From Sulfurimonas denitrificans DSM 1251 (GTDB taxonomy: Bacteria; Campylobacterota; Campylobacteria; Campylobacterales; Sulfurimonadaceae), in NCBI RefSeq assembly GCF_000012965.1, contig NC_007575.1, positions 806,001-870,000 of the forward strand: a stretch of DNA of 64,000 nucleotides, read 5' to 3'. The position numbers were made by a program, and so were the translations under genes. Below, in pieces: positions 52,708 through 61,021 of the stretch; position 1 is the stretch's first letter; each line of letters opens with the position of its first letter. The notes beneath the pieces are model-generated. The model did no database searches. It worked only from the letters and a program-made list of their open reading frames with translations, and was not told the origin of the DNA.

Positions 52708-53362
52708 AAACTTAAACATACTGAGTGGATACAACGTACTCTACCTAGAAGATGATGACTCACTTTTGCATCAAACAAAAGATATGCTTAGTGATTTTGT
52801 AAAAAATGTTTTTGCTGTAAAAACATCAAAAGAGGCTCTTGAGGTTATTAAAAAAGAGAGAGTAGATGTCATTATCTCAGATATTTTACTAGAAAATGAA
52901 AATGGAATTGATTTCTTAAGAGAGTTAAAAGAGAATCAAGATATTCATATACCAACAATTTTAACAACTGCTCATACAGATACAAAATACCTGCTTGATG
53001 CTATAAAGCTAAAAGTAGAAAACTACATAGTAAAACCCATAAACCTAAAAGAGTTGTTAAATACTCTGCATGATATAGTTCTACCACTCACCCAAGAAAA
53101 AGAGATACAAAAAAACTCAAATGTCATAAGAACAATCTCTGCTATAACAGACTCTAAACAAGTTGAGGTTATTAAGTGTATATTGGATGATTTAAATGAA
53201 CAAAATGAATTTATCGCTTCATATAGTGACATTATGCAAAAGATTTCTATATCTAAACCAACCCTAATAAAGCTCTTTAAAGAGCTCTCTGAGAAAAAGA
53301 TTTTAGTGAAGAGTGCGCACAAAACTTATAAGTTTAATGAGAGTGCATTGGATGTTATCTGA
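52691..53362 (+). CDS. Response regulator of the fdh-linked system
   Basis: 223 aa. The receiver (about 14-130) has acidic LEDDDS, the phospho-acceptor Asp in VIISDILLENENG, TTAHT and Lys in IVKPINL. The C-terminal domain (about 150-223) is a small helical or winged-helix unit: IMQKISISKPTLIKLFKELSEKKIL, which fits DNA binding but is not an OmpR or NarL type. It is the likely ligand of the 20-bp palindromes in the island; that link is inferred. Confidence 0.85.
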   Translation: MKMITRNLNILSGYNVLYLEDDDSLLHQTKDMLSDFVKNVFAVKTSKEALEVIKKERVDVIISDILLENENGIDFLRELKENQDIHIPTILTTAHTDTKYLLDAIKLKVENYIVKPINLKELLNTLHDIVLPLTQEKEIQKNSNVIRTISAITDSKQVEVIKCILDDLNEQNEFIASYSDIMQKISISKPTLIKLFKELSEKKILVKSAHKTYKFNESALDVI

Positions 53363-53379
53363 TTCTTTTAGCAATAACA

Positions 53380-53411
53380 ACTCAAAAGGTAAAAAATTTT
53401 ATCTTTTGAGT
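53380..53411. terminator. Bidirectional hairpin between response regulator and fdhU-like gene
   Basis: ACTCAAAAG pairs with CTTTTGAGT, with further A/T pairing across a short loop. It lies between two convergent genes. Confidence 0.65.
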
Positions 53412-53432
53412 GTTGATAAATATAACCAAACT

Positions 53433-53678
53433 CTATCTTTTTACAAAATATCTAACAGAGGGTGTGCTTGTATCTATATGTAAAACTTTAAAACCGTGAT
53501 TTCTAACATCTATGGGAATATTGTTTATACTTTGAGGGCAATCACTGATGATTTCAAGTATATCATCGTCTCCTATGCTTCTTAATGCTTCTAATGTTTT
53601 TATAGCAGGATATGGGCATGGTTCTCCATGCATATCTAGGCGGTGTGTAGGTGTTGGAATTTGAGTGTTATTTTCCAT
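53433..53678 (-). CDS. fdhU: TusA/YedF-type sulfurtransferase, FdhU-like
   Basis: 81 aa with the TusA-family signature RLDMHGEPCPYPAIKTLEAL, in which the CPxP Cys is the active residue. Paired with a YedE-like membrane protein (11-bp overlap), it matches the fdhTU pair of Campylobacter jejuni, needed for selenium-dependent formate dehydrogenase. It likely handles sulfur or selenium in the cytoplasm. The symbol is given by synteny and family. Confidence 0.8.
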   Translation of the reverse strand: MENNTQIPTPTHRLDMHGEPCPYPAIKTLEALRSIGDDDILEIISDCPQSINNIPIDVRNHGFKVLHIDTSTPSVRYFVKR

Positions 53679-54888
53679 AGTTTGTATTTCCTTTTAATTT
53701 TTTAAGATAATTTTTTTCTAACTTTAGAACTAGTAAAAATAGTAAAAACAGCAGGAGATAGTTAAAGAATAATCCACCGTAATTACCAAATGATTCTAAG
53801 AGATTTATTTTAGGCCAGCTTGTTGCAAGAGGCACTGAAATATCATCCCACACAAAAGCAAGAAGAGTTGCACCTATAACATTTCCGATACCAACTATCC
53901 AAAAGTGAGTTTGACCCTCAGCTGCTCTATACATCCATCCACACTCACAAGCACCAGCTACTACGATACCAAAACCAAATAGTACTCCGCCAATGATAGC
54001 ATTTGGTCCTGCCCACATGATTTTTGGAGGAGTTCCTAGCAAGATGTAACTAAAGACACCGATAGAAGAGACTACCATTCCTATAACGATAGCTCTAGCC
54101 ATTTGGCTTCTTCCTGTTGTAAAGAGATCCCTAAATGCTGAAGTAAAGCAGATTTGAGCTTTGGCAATTATAAGTCCAAAAGCGCCACCAAAAAGCATAG
54201 CAGCCCCAAGTTTTTGAGAGTTAGCAATAAAGATAAGATACATAGCCCAGAGAACCATTGCTAAAAATATAAATGTTCCAAAAGTAAAAAATCTCTTTAC
54301 TTTGCCTTCATCTCTACTCTTATCTGATTGAACATCAATACCACAAGATAGTTTTTGTAATTTAACTTTTGATTGAAAAAATGGAAGTTGTGTTACCTTT
54401 ACTCCAAGATAAACACCAACTATCATAGCAAAAGTAAAGAACCAAGCGTGAGCTGAAAATTGCGGTATGCCCGTAAAGAGGCTCGCTAAGTTGCATCCCA
54501 TTCCAAGTCTTGCTCCAAAACCTGCTATGATTCCACCGATAAGAGCTTGATATATTCTTATCTTACTTGCAGGTATTCTCCATTTTACATTGTTACCCCA
54601 AAGAGCAGCTGCCATGACTCCTGCAAACATACCGATAATCATAACACCATCCACACGGGTAAATATATTACCATCCATATGCATAATTTTAAAATAACCC
54701 CACTCGCTTATATCAACTCCGAAGAGTTGTAAAGCATGTCCACCCCATCTTGTGAACTCGCCAGTAACTGCCCAATATGTACCTGTAATACCAAAATAGT
54801 AAACAGACAAAACTCCAAGTGCAATAACTGCGGGAACTGGTTGCCAAAAAGAAACAAGATATTTCTTTACATCTTCAAGAAAGTTCAT
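53668..54888 (-). CDS. fdhT: YedE/YeeE-family selenium/sulfur membrane transporter, FdhT-like
   Basis: 406 aa with about ten transmembrane helices. It contains the YeeE/YedE repeated motif: GFGARLGMGCNLASLFTGIP in the first half and FGFGIVVAGACECGWMYRAAEG in the second, each with conserved Cys residues. Family members carry thiosulfate or selenium compounds. Its pairing with a TusA-type gene and its position between fdh and sel genes agree with FdhT. It is divergent from selD. Confidence 0.85.
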   Translation of the reverse strand: MNFLEDVKKYLVSFWQPVPAVIALGVLSVYYFGITGTYWAVTGEFTRWGGHALQLFGVDISEWGYFKIMHMDGNIFTRVDGVMIIGMFAGVMAAALWGNNVKWRIPASKIRIYQALIGGIIAGFGARLGMGCNLASLFTGIPQFSAHAWFFTFAMIVGVYLGVKVTQLPFFQSKVKLQKLSCGIDVQSDKSRDEGKVKRFFTFGTFIFLAMVLWAMYLIFIANSQKLGAAMLFGGAFGLIIAKAQICFTSAFRDLFTTGRSQMARAIVIGMVVSSIGVFSYILLGTPPKIMWAGPNAIIGGVLFGFGIVVAGACECGWMYRAAEGQTHFWIVGIGNVIGATLLAFVWDDISVPLATSWPKINLLESFGNYGGLFFNYLLLFLLFLLVLKLEKNYLKKLKGNTNYGK

Positions 54889-55030
54889 TTTTCTCCAATA
54901 ATAAGTTTTTTTTAAAAAATATAAAGTGACAAGAATGAATTTTATAAAAGATAAGAAAAATCAAATGTCTATTTGTACCACAAATCTAAAATGAATTGTA
55001 TAGAAAGTAATCTTTATTTTTTATAAAAAA

Positions 55031-55050
55031 TGGTAAAAAATATTTTACCA
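55031..55050. promoter_or_regulatory. 20-bp palindrome, operator candidate of fdhT and selD
   Basis: TGGTAAAAAATATTTTACCA lies in the 288-bp divergent region and is extended by A/T arms to a 12-bp stem (55027-55054). It is 18/20 identical to 49849-49868. The rest of the region is A/T-rich without a frame. Confidence 0.6.
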
Positions 55051-55176
55051 TTTTAATATTGGTTTAACAATATAAGAAGTAAAATAACACAAACATTAAC
55101 CTATGGGATAGGTGTACATAAATGTAATTTCTTCTTAACTACATGTAAACACTTCCCATAAATTTTAAGGTAAAAA

Positions 55177-56211
55177 ATGAATAACGAATCAAAATTAACA
55201 AAGTTCGTTCAAGCAGCTGGTTGAGCAGCAAAAATGGGTCCGGGAGATCTAAAACATACAATTTGCTCACTTATTTCAGATGATAAAAATGTACTTGTAG
55301 GATTTGAAAATAGTGATGATGCAGCTGTTTATCAGATAAATGAAAATGAAGCACTTGTGCAAACTGTGGATTTTATCACACCTGTTGTGGATGATCCCTA
55401 TATATATGGAAAAATCGCAGCAGCAAACTCGCTCTCAGATATATTTGCCATGGGTGCAGATGTAAAAACTGCTCTAAACATTGTAGGCTTTGATAAAACA
55501 AACCATACCTATGAAGTTCTTAGTGAAATCCTAAGAGGTGGCAATGAGAAGATAAAAGAGTGCGGTGGTGTTTTGGTTGGCGGACATACTATTGAATCGC
55601 CTGAGATGTACTATGGACTAAGTGTTACTGGGATGATTCATCCCAAAAAAGTACTAAGAAACAACACTCCTAAAATAGGACATGTTATAGTTCTAACTAA
55701 GCCTATTGGTATGGGGATTTTAACAACTGCTATAAAAAGAGATTTGCTAAGCAAAGAGACTACTCTTGAAGCCATCAATGTTATGCAATCTCTAAATTAC
55801 CTGCCATCAAAACTTCTAAGAGAGTATGAGGTGAGTGCATGTACTGACATAACTGGTTTTGGTCTTTTAGGTCATGCGCTTGAATCTACAAATGAGAGAG
55901 TGAGTATCAGCATAGATGCAAAAAATGTCCCTGTTATGGCAGATGCATTTGACTTAGCAGACAAAAATATAGTTCCAGGTGGAACGAAGAGAAATATGAA
56001 ATATTTAGAAGATAAAGTTATCTTTGCAGGAGACGCTTCTAAGTATGCACTTATGTTTAGCGATGCGCAAACATCGGGTGGACTTTTAATATCTATGAGT
56101 GAAAAAGATGCGTTAGAGTATGTAAAAAAAGTGCAAGATTTGACTTATGGTTACGCATGTGTGATTGGTTCTATCATTCCAAGAGGAGATAGAGCGATAA
56201 TAGTGTACTAA
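55177..56211 (+). CDS. selD: Selenophosphate synthetase, selenoprotein with in-frame TGA
   Basis: 344 aa from the ATG at 55177 (AAGG upstream). Codon 16 is TGA (55222-55224), in VQAAG-U-AAKMGPGDL; in SelD this residue is Cys or Sec, followed by the catalytic Lys (AAK) and glycine-rich loop. Downstream motifs: TVDFITPVVDDPYIYGKIAAANSLSD-type region, GGHTIESPEMYYGL and SACTDITGFGLLGHALE. It makes selenophosphate for SelA. Because its own synthesis needs Sec, it is self-dependent. A clear SECIS stem was not resolved, though TGAGCA (55222) can pair with TGCTCA (55264). Confidence 0.95.
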
Positions 56212-56214
56212 GTT

Positions 56215-56313
56215 TGGTGAGAGAGCGAAGGAATCGAACCTCCCGAGGTTTTGTCAGCAAAACCTCCAATCAGGTTTGAAGTCTGCGGTGTTCACCAGAA
56301 TCACATGCCCCCC
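56215..56313 (-). tRNA. selC: tRNA-Sec (TCA)
   Basis: On the minus strand the anticodon loop is ACTTCAAA with TCA, between CAG and CTG arms. There is a very long variable arm (GAGGTTTT-GCTGAC-AAAACCTC), a T-arm GGAGG-TTCGATT-CCTTC and an encoded CCA. The 5' run of six G pairs with the CTCTCT side largely by G-T wobble, so the acceptor stem is weak and its exact 5' end is uncertain by a base. The 99-nt length is typical. It lies between selD and selA, on the opposite strand. Confidence 0.92.
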
Positions 56314-56374
56314 AAATCTTGTACGGTGGAAGTTTACACTATAAAATATAAAAACTATATAAAAAAGGGTAAAA

Positions 56375-57724
56375 ATGTTTTTACTAAAATCCATTCCTCA
56401 AGTAGATAAATTCATCAAAAATGAAAAATTTGCTTCTTTGCCTTTAACACTTCTTGTACAAATCACCGCAGAGGTGCTTCAAGATTTAAGAGAGCGTATT
56501 TTAAAAAATGAGATTGAATCTTTTAGTGAAGATGAGTTAGTAAAAAAAGTTTTACAAAAATATAAAGACATTACAAAACCATCTTTACAAAAAATTATAA
56601 ATGCAACGGGTGTGATAGTTCATACAAACTTAGGGCGAAGTCTCATAGATGCTAATGCATTTGAGAGAGTAAAAGGCATAGTTACAAGCTATAACAATCT
56701 TGAATATGACTTAGAAAAAGGCAAAAGAGGAGAGAGATATTCTCATATTTCAGACGCTATATGCAGACTTTTAGGGTGTGAAGATGTGCTTATAGTCAAC
56801 AACAACGCAAGTGCAGTTTTTCTTATCTTAAATACTTTTGCAAAGCAAAAAGAGGTGGTTGTTAGTCGCGGCGAACTTGTAGAAATCGGTGGGAGTTTCA
56901 GAGTTCCAGATGTTATGAAACAAAGCGGTGCAAAACTTGTAGAAGTTGGAGCTACAAATAAAACTCATCTCTATGATTATGAAAATGCTATAAGTAAAAA
57001 AACTTCTATGCTTATGAAAGTCCATAAGTCAAACTACTCCATAGAGGGATTTTCTAGCGAGGTTGAGTTTAAAGAGTTAGTAAAACTAGCACGTGAGAAA
57101 AATCTTATAGATTACTATGACATGGGAAGTGGGCATCTTGTTAATTTGCCTTATGGGTTAGACCAACATGAGCCATCAGTTTTAAAGTATATGCAAGAAA
57201 ATCCATCGCTTCTTAGCTTCTCAGGCGATAAACTCTTAGGAAGTGTACAAGCAGGAATAATAGTAGGAAAAAAAGAGTACATTGCAAAACTCAAAAAAAA
57301 TCAGCTTCTTCGTATGCTAAGAGTAGATAAACTAACTCTTGCACTCCTTGAAGATAGTGTGATTTCTGTTTTACTTAATAAATTAGATGAAATTCCTACA
57401 CTTAAGATGCTCTTTGCTTCTACATGTGAGCTAAAAGAAAATGCTTTAGTTTTGCAAGATGCCATTAAAGATATATGTGATTGTGAAGTTTTAGAGACAA
57501 AAACAGTCATAGGCGGTGGAACTACTCCAAATAAAATGATTCCAAGTATCGCACTAGCTATAAAAATAGATAACTATAAACAAAACAAGATGGAAAAACT
57601 CTTTAGAGCCAAAAATATTATAGGGCGGATAGAAAACGATAGATTTTTATTAGACTTTAGAACTATACGAAAAAGTGAGATACAAGAGATTGCACATGTA
57701 GTAAAAGAGATAGCAAATGTCTAA
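56375..57724 (+). CDS. selA: L-seryl-tRNA(Sec) selenium transferase
   Basis: 449 aa PLP enzyme converting seryl-tRNA-Sec to selenocysteyl-tRNA-Sec. Signatures: INATGVIVHTNLGRS, the PLP lysine in SFSGDKLLGSVQAGIIVGKK, KVHKSNYSIEGF, and LRVDKLTLALLEDSV. The N-terminal helical tRNA-binding domain is present (about 1-65). It overlaps selB by 8 bp. Confidence 0.97.
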   Translation: MFLLKSIPQVDKFIKNEKFASLPLTLLVQITAEVLQDLRERILKNEIESFSEDELVKKVLQKYKDITKPSLQKIINATGVIVHTNLGRSLIDANAFERVKGIVTSYNNLEYDLEKGKRGERYSHISDAICRLLGCEDVLIVNNNASAVFLILNTFAKQKEVVVSRGELVEIGGSFRVPDVMKQSGAKLVEVGATNKTHLYDYENAISKKTSMLMKVHKSNYSIEGFSSEVEFKELVKLAREKNLIDYYDMGSGHLVNLPYGLDQHEPSVLKYMQENPSLLSFSGDKLLGSVQAGIIVGKKEYIAKLKKNQLLRMLRVDKLTLALLEDSVISVLLNKLDEIPTLKMLFASTCELKENALVLQDAIKDICDCEVLETKTVIGGGTTPNKMIPSIALAIKIDNYKQNKMEKLFRAKNIIGRIENDRFLLDFRTIRKSEIQEIAHVVKEIANV

Positions 57725-59552
57725 CTTAATTATAGGAACATGTGGACATATTGATCATGGTAAAACAGCACTTATTAAAGCACTGAATGGTTTTGAAGGT
57801 GACACTACAAAAGAGGAGCAAGAGCGAGGAATTACTATAGATTTGAGTTTTTCAAACATCACAAAAGATGGTAAAAACATAGCTTTTATAGATGTTCCAG
57901 GGCATGAGAAACTTGTAAAAAACATGATAGCTGGAGCTTTCTCTTTTGACTGTGTGCTTATTGTTGTGAGTGTGATTGATGGGATAAAACCACAAACTAT
58001 AGAACACTTAGAGATTTTGAATCTGCTTGGTGTTAAAAATGCGGTTTTAGTTGTTACAAAAAAAGATTTGGTAGATGAGAGAGAGCTTGCATGTAAACTC
58101 TTGGAAATAGAAGAGTTTACATGTAAATATAATTTTGATTTGAAGTTTAGTATGGGAGTCTCCATCTTTGATGAATCTTCAATAGAGGCTTTAAAAGCAA
58201 AACTCTTTAGCCTTGAAGCAAATAGCAAAAAAGAAGAAAATTTTTTTAGATACTACGTTGATAGAGTCTTTAGCATTAAAGGTGCTGGAACGATTGTAAC
58301 GGGAACAATTCTTGGCAAATCCATAGCTGAGAATGAAAAAATCTTTATTTGTGATATACAAAAAGAGATAAAGATAAAAAATCTTCAAGTCCACGATGAG
58401 GATGTACAAGTTGCAAATATCTCAAATCGCACTGCTATAAACCTAAGCGGTATTGATGCCAAAGATATAAAGCGTGGATTTCTCATAAGTAAAAAAGGGT
58501 ATCTAAGAGGTTTTAAAACCATTGATATCTCTTTTTGTGCGCTCAAAGATAAATTTTTATATCACAACAGAGACTACTCAATATATCTTGGCTCAAGAAA
58601 GATAGATGCAAAAATTTTGCTTTACAACTCGGAGGAGTCTTTAACAAAAGGCTTTGCTTCTATCTCAGCTGATGAAAATATCTTTAGCGTCTATGGTGAT
58701 AAAATAATCATCAGAGATGCAAACTCTACAGTTGCAGGAGGAGTTGTTCTAAATCCAGTAAGTGATCCTATGAAAAAATCTCAAAAATTACAACTGCTTG
58801 AAGCGTTACATGTAAAAAATATCCCAAAAGCTTACAGAGTTTTACTAGATGCTCATAAAAAAGGTTTAGGTCTAATCTCATCCGCACAACGCTTCGCACT
58901 TTCTCATCAAGAAGCATTAGCGAATGCAAAAGAGTTAGTTGGTTGCTTTGTAGATGAGAGGGAACTTGTTATCTACCCAATATCAACAAAAGAGATTATT
59001 TATAACAATATCAAAAATATATACACCAAAAATCAATTTGCACTTCTCTCAAATGCATCTATAAAACTTAGGCTAAAATGGGCTAGTGAGGGTTTTATAG
59101 AGATAGTTTTAAGAGAACTTCTTGATGAGAGATTTTTAGTTAAAGATGGAAATTTATATCAAAATGCAGATATAAAAGATGATTTTAAAAATTCAATAGA
59201 GCAGATAGTATTAAAGCGTTTAGAAGAAGAGGGCATCTCCCCAACGGCTCCATATAATATCTATGATGATTTGGATTTAGATAGAATTATAGGTGATAAC
59301 ACACTAAAATCACTCTGCTCTAAGGGGCAAATTATAAGAATACAGCACAATCTTTTCATAGATTCAAAGAGTTTGAGTAAGCTTGTTTTTGACATGAAGA
59401 GTATTATAAAAAAAGATGGATATGTTGATATATCAAATTTCAAAGAACTTTATCCACTCAGTAGAAAGTATCTTGTAGCTTATTTAGACTATTTGGACAA
59501 TTTCTCAGAGATTAAAAAAATTGGTGATAAAAGAGTGTTTTTACACAAATAG
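57717..59552 (+). CDS. selB: Selenocysteine-specific elongation factor
   Basis: 611 aa. It is an EF-Tu-like GTPase: G1 GTCGHIDHGKTALIKAL (7-23), G3 DVPGHEKLVKNMIAGA and G4 TKKDLVD. The C-terminal third (about 390-611) is formed by winged-helix repeats that bind the SECIS hairpin; the last contains DMKSIIKKDGYVDISNFKEL. It delivers Sec-tRNA to UGA codons of fdhA and selD. The operon ends at a strong terminator 25 bp later. Confidence 0.96.
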   Translation: MSNLIIGTCGHIDHGKTALIKALNGFEGDTTKEEQERGITIDLSFSNITKDGKNIAFIDVPGHEKLVKNMIAGAFSFDCVLIVVSVIDGIKPQTIEHLEILNLLGVKNAVLVVTKKDLVDERELACKLLEIEEFTCKYNFDLKFSMGVSIFDESSIEALKAKLFSLEANSKKEENFFRYYVDRVFSIKGAGTIVTGTILGKSIAENEKIFICDIQKEIKIKNLQVHDEDVQVANISNRTAINLSGIDAKDIKRGFLISKKGYLRGFKTIDISFCALKDKFLYHNRDYSIYLGSRKIDAKILLYNSEESLTKGFASISADENIFSVYGDKIIIRDANSTVAGGVVLNPVSDPMKKSQKLQLLEALHVKNIPKAYRVLLDAHKKGLGLISSAQRFALSHQEALANAKELVGCFVDERELVIYPISTKEIIYNNIKNIYTKNQFALLSNASIKLRLKWASEGFIEIVLRELLDERFLVKDGNLYQNADIKDDFKNSIEQIVLKRLEEEGISPTAPYNIYDDLDLDRIIGDNTLKSLCSKGQIIRIQHNLFIDSKSLSKLVFDMKSIIKKDGYVDISNFKELYPLSRKYLVAYLDYLDNFSEIKKIGDKRVFLHK

Positions 59553-59576
59553 CTAGTTATCTTCTACATGTAATTT

Positions 59577-59620
59577 GATAGTATAAGAGGATAACCTTAG
59601 CCTCTTATACTATCTTTTTT
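59577..59620 (+). terminator. Rho-independent terminator of selAB
   Basis: A perfect 14-bp stem GATAGTATAAGAGG / CCTCTTATACTATC (59577-59590 and 59601-59614), a 10-nt loop and six T. Confidence 0.95.
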
Positions 59621-60108
59621 CTATGCGTTTAGTGCTTGTTTTAGATCTTCAATCAAATCATCTACGTTTTCAAGCCCGATACTTAATCTTATAAGACCTT
59701 GCGAGATACCAATTTTTACCTGTTAATCAAGTGGTATTTGCTGGTGTGTTGTTGAAGATAGATGGGTGATAATAGATTTTGAATCACCGATATTTACCAC
59801 GATTGAAAATATTTTTGTAGTATCAAGTATTTTCCAAGCGCTCTCTTTATCTCCTACTTCAAAACTTAAAAGCCCACTACACAACCCATCTTTAAAATAT
59901 TTTTTTGATAAGCCATTGTACTTGTTACTCTCTAGAGCAGGATAATTTAGGTTTGAGATTTTTGGATGTGATTCCAAAAACTTTGCTATTTTTAGGGCAT
60001 TTGAACTATGTTTTTCAATTCGTAAGCTCAACGTTTCCAAGCTTTGTATTAAAGACCATGAGTTAAATGGTGATGGCTTTGCCCCATATTTTCCTCTTGT
60101 TATAACTC
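59621..60108 (-). pseudogene. Remnant of an O-acetylhomoserine sulfhydrylase (MetY-type)
   Basis: Only the C-terminal third remains. The frame reads KYGAKPSPFNSWSLIQSLE, then ETLSLRIEKHSSNALKIAKF, then TTHQQIPLD, a TAA at 59723-59725, and continues in the same frame with GISQGLIRLSIGLENVDDLI to a TAG at 59621. The in-frame TAA removes the conserved LIRLSVGLE ending. The N-terminal two thirds with the PLP lysine are missing. It is therefore a pseudogene of the Cys/Met-metabolism PLP family. Confidence 0.85.
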
Positions 60109-60250
60109 TTACAAATAAAGAGTTGTGTTTAAATATCTCTCACCTGTATCACAAAGGATGGTTATTATTGTTTTTCCTTTACCTTTATCATTTCATCAAA
60201 TATTTTTGTATTTAAAACTCCTGGAATAAATCCTGCTCCAATTCCTTTAA
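60109..60250 (-). pseudogene. Remnant of a cysteine synthase (CysK-type)
   Basis: Two pieces in different frames: KGIGAGFIPGVLNTKIFDEM (near 60190-60250), and KTIITILCDTGERYLNTTLYL (about 60109-60175), ending at TAA 60109-60111. In intact CysK these are separated by some 80 residues, so there is an internal deletion and a frame change. It directly abuts the MetY remnant on the same strand, suggesting a collapsed cysteine/methionine gene pair. Confidence 0.75.
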
Positions 60251-60504
60251 AATAATTAAGAAGAAAATAAATCCGCTGTTTAGGTGGCTTGTGGAGGATG
60301 AAAAGAACTTTAAGGAAAGGTATTCTTAATGGCTCATAACGGAGTGGTCGAGTAACAGCTTATCCCATTTTTTACCCGCCTCTTGAATTTCTAATTTGCT
60401 GCACTTACTATTTGAATTGGCGCTTTAAAAAATAAATATTGCTGTATAGTATTGTTATCTGCAATGCTAAAACATTTCAGCTCTTTTAAATTAAGGAGTT
60501 TAAT
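60251..60504. other. Gene-poor degraded stretch with a tRNA fragment
   Basis: A short plus-strand frame ends in WLVEDEKNFKERYS at about 60323 but has no start codon. The 22-bp tRNA fragment lies at 60332-60353. A likely -10 (TATAGT, 60445-60450) serves the gene at 60505. Nothing else is recognisable. Confidence 0.4.
60332..60353 (+). repeat. 22-bp fragment of the CAT tRNA
   Basis: GCTCATAACGGAGTGGTCGAGT is identical to 24432-24453 of the CAT tRNA (anticodon loop to variable region) and largely overlaps the att sequence of the element. The flanks do not continue the tRNA. Confidence 0.8.
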
Positions 60505-60720
60505 ATGGAAAAAGGTTTAGGAAGCTCAATGAAAATCATCGGTCTTATCTTAACAGTCGTGGGAATTGGTTTTGCAGTATGGGGATATCAGTTATCCAGC
60601 TCTGTTGGTTCACAAGTGACACAAGCTGTTACGGGTGCAGATACAGATAAAGTAATGACTTATTATATTTTTGGTGCTGTGAGTTTTGTTGTTGGTGTGT
60701 ATCTCTTACGCAAAAACTAA
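60505..60720 (+). CDS. DUF3185-type small membrane protein
   Basis: 71 aa with two transmembrane helices (about 10-28 and 50-67), and the motif MKIIGLILTVVGIGFAVWGY then YYIFGAVSFVVGVYLL, as in DUF3185 proteins. TAAGGAG lies 8 nt before the ATG. Function unknown. It begins a run of four small genes that look like an envelope or stress set. Confidence 0.7.
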   Translation: MEKGLGSSMKIIGLILTVVGIGFAVWGYQLSSSVGSQVTQAVTGADTDKVMTYYIFGAVSFVVGVYLLRKN

Positions 60721-60819
60721 AACATATAGTTAGTTTTAAAATATACTAAAGCTTTACCAAATTAGATTTTTTTTGGAGCCTTGCTCTTAAAAATCTAATT
60801 TACAACATGGAGAAACAAT

Positions 60820-60966
60820 ATGCTAGAAACTATAGCAATAATTCTAATCATTCTGTGGCTTTTAGGGCTTGTTAGTTCGTACACTTTGGGAGGATTTATC
60901 CATATTCTTCTTGTCATAGCGCTTGTGGTTATTTTGGTTCGTGTTATCCAAGGCAGACGCTTATAA
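60820..60966 (+). CDS. Lmo0937-family small membrane protein
   Basis: 48 aa: MLETIAIILIILWLLGLVSS, then YTLGGFIHILLVIALVVILV and a basic end (QGRR). The W-L-L-G-L...GGF-I-H pattern and length match the lmo0937 family of two-helix membrane proteins. GGAGAAAC precedes the ATG. It is missed by length filters but is convincing. Confidence 0.75.
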   Translation: MLETIAIILIILWLLGLVSSYTLGGFIHILLVIALVVILVRVIQGRRL

Positions 60967-61021
60967 AGGGTTCTAATGGGTTTTATATAACAGTTAAGCT
61001 AGAAAAGTAAAGGAAAGAAAT

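Noticed and set aside
55222-55224. selD starting only at 55234 after a stop
   Set aside because: The 15 codons before the TGA and the residues after it are the conserved SelD N-terminus, so Sec insertion is the better reading.
60268-60323. Plus-strand frame ending WLVEDEKNFKERYS
   Set aside because: It has no start codon and no neighbour of the same type; it could be a gene remnant but cannot be supported.
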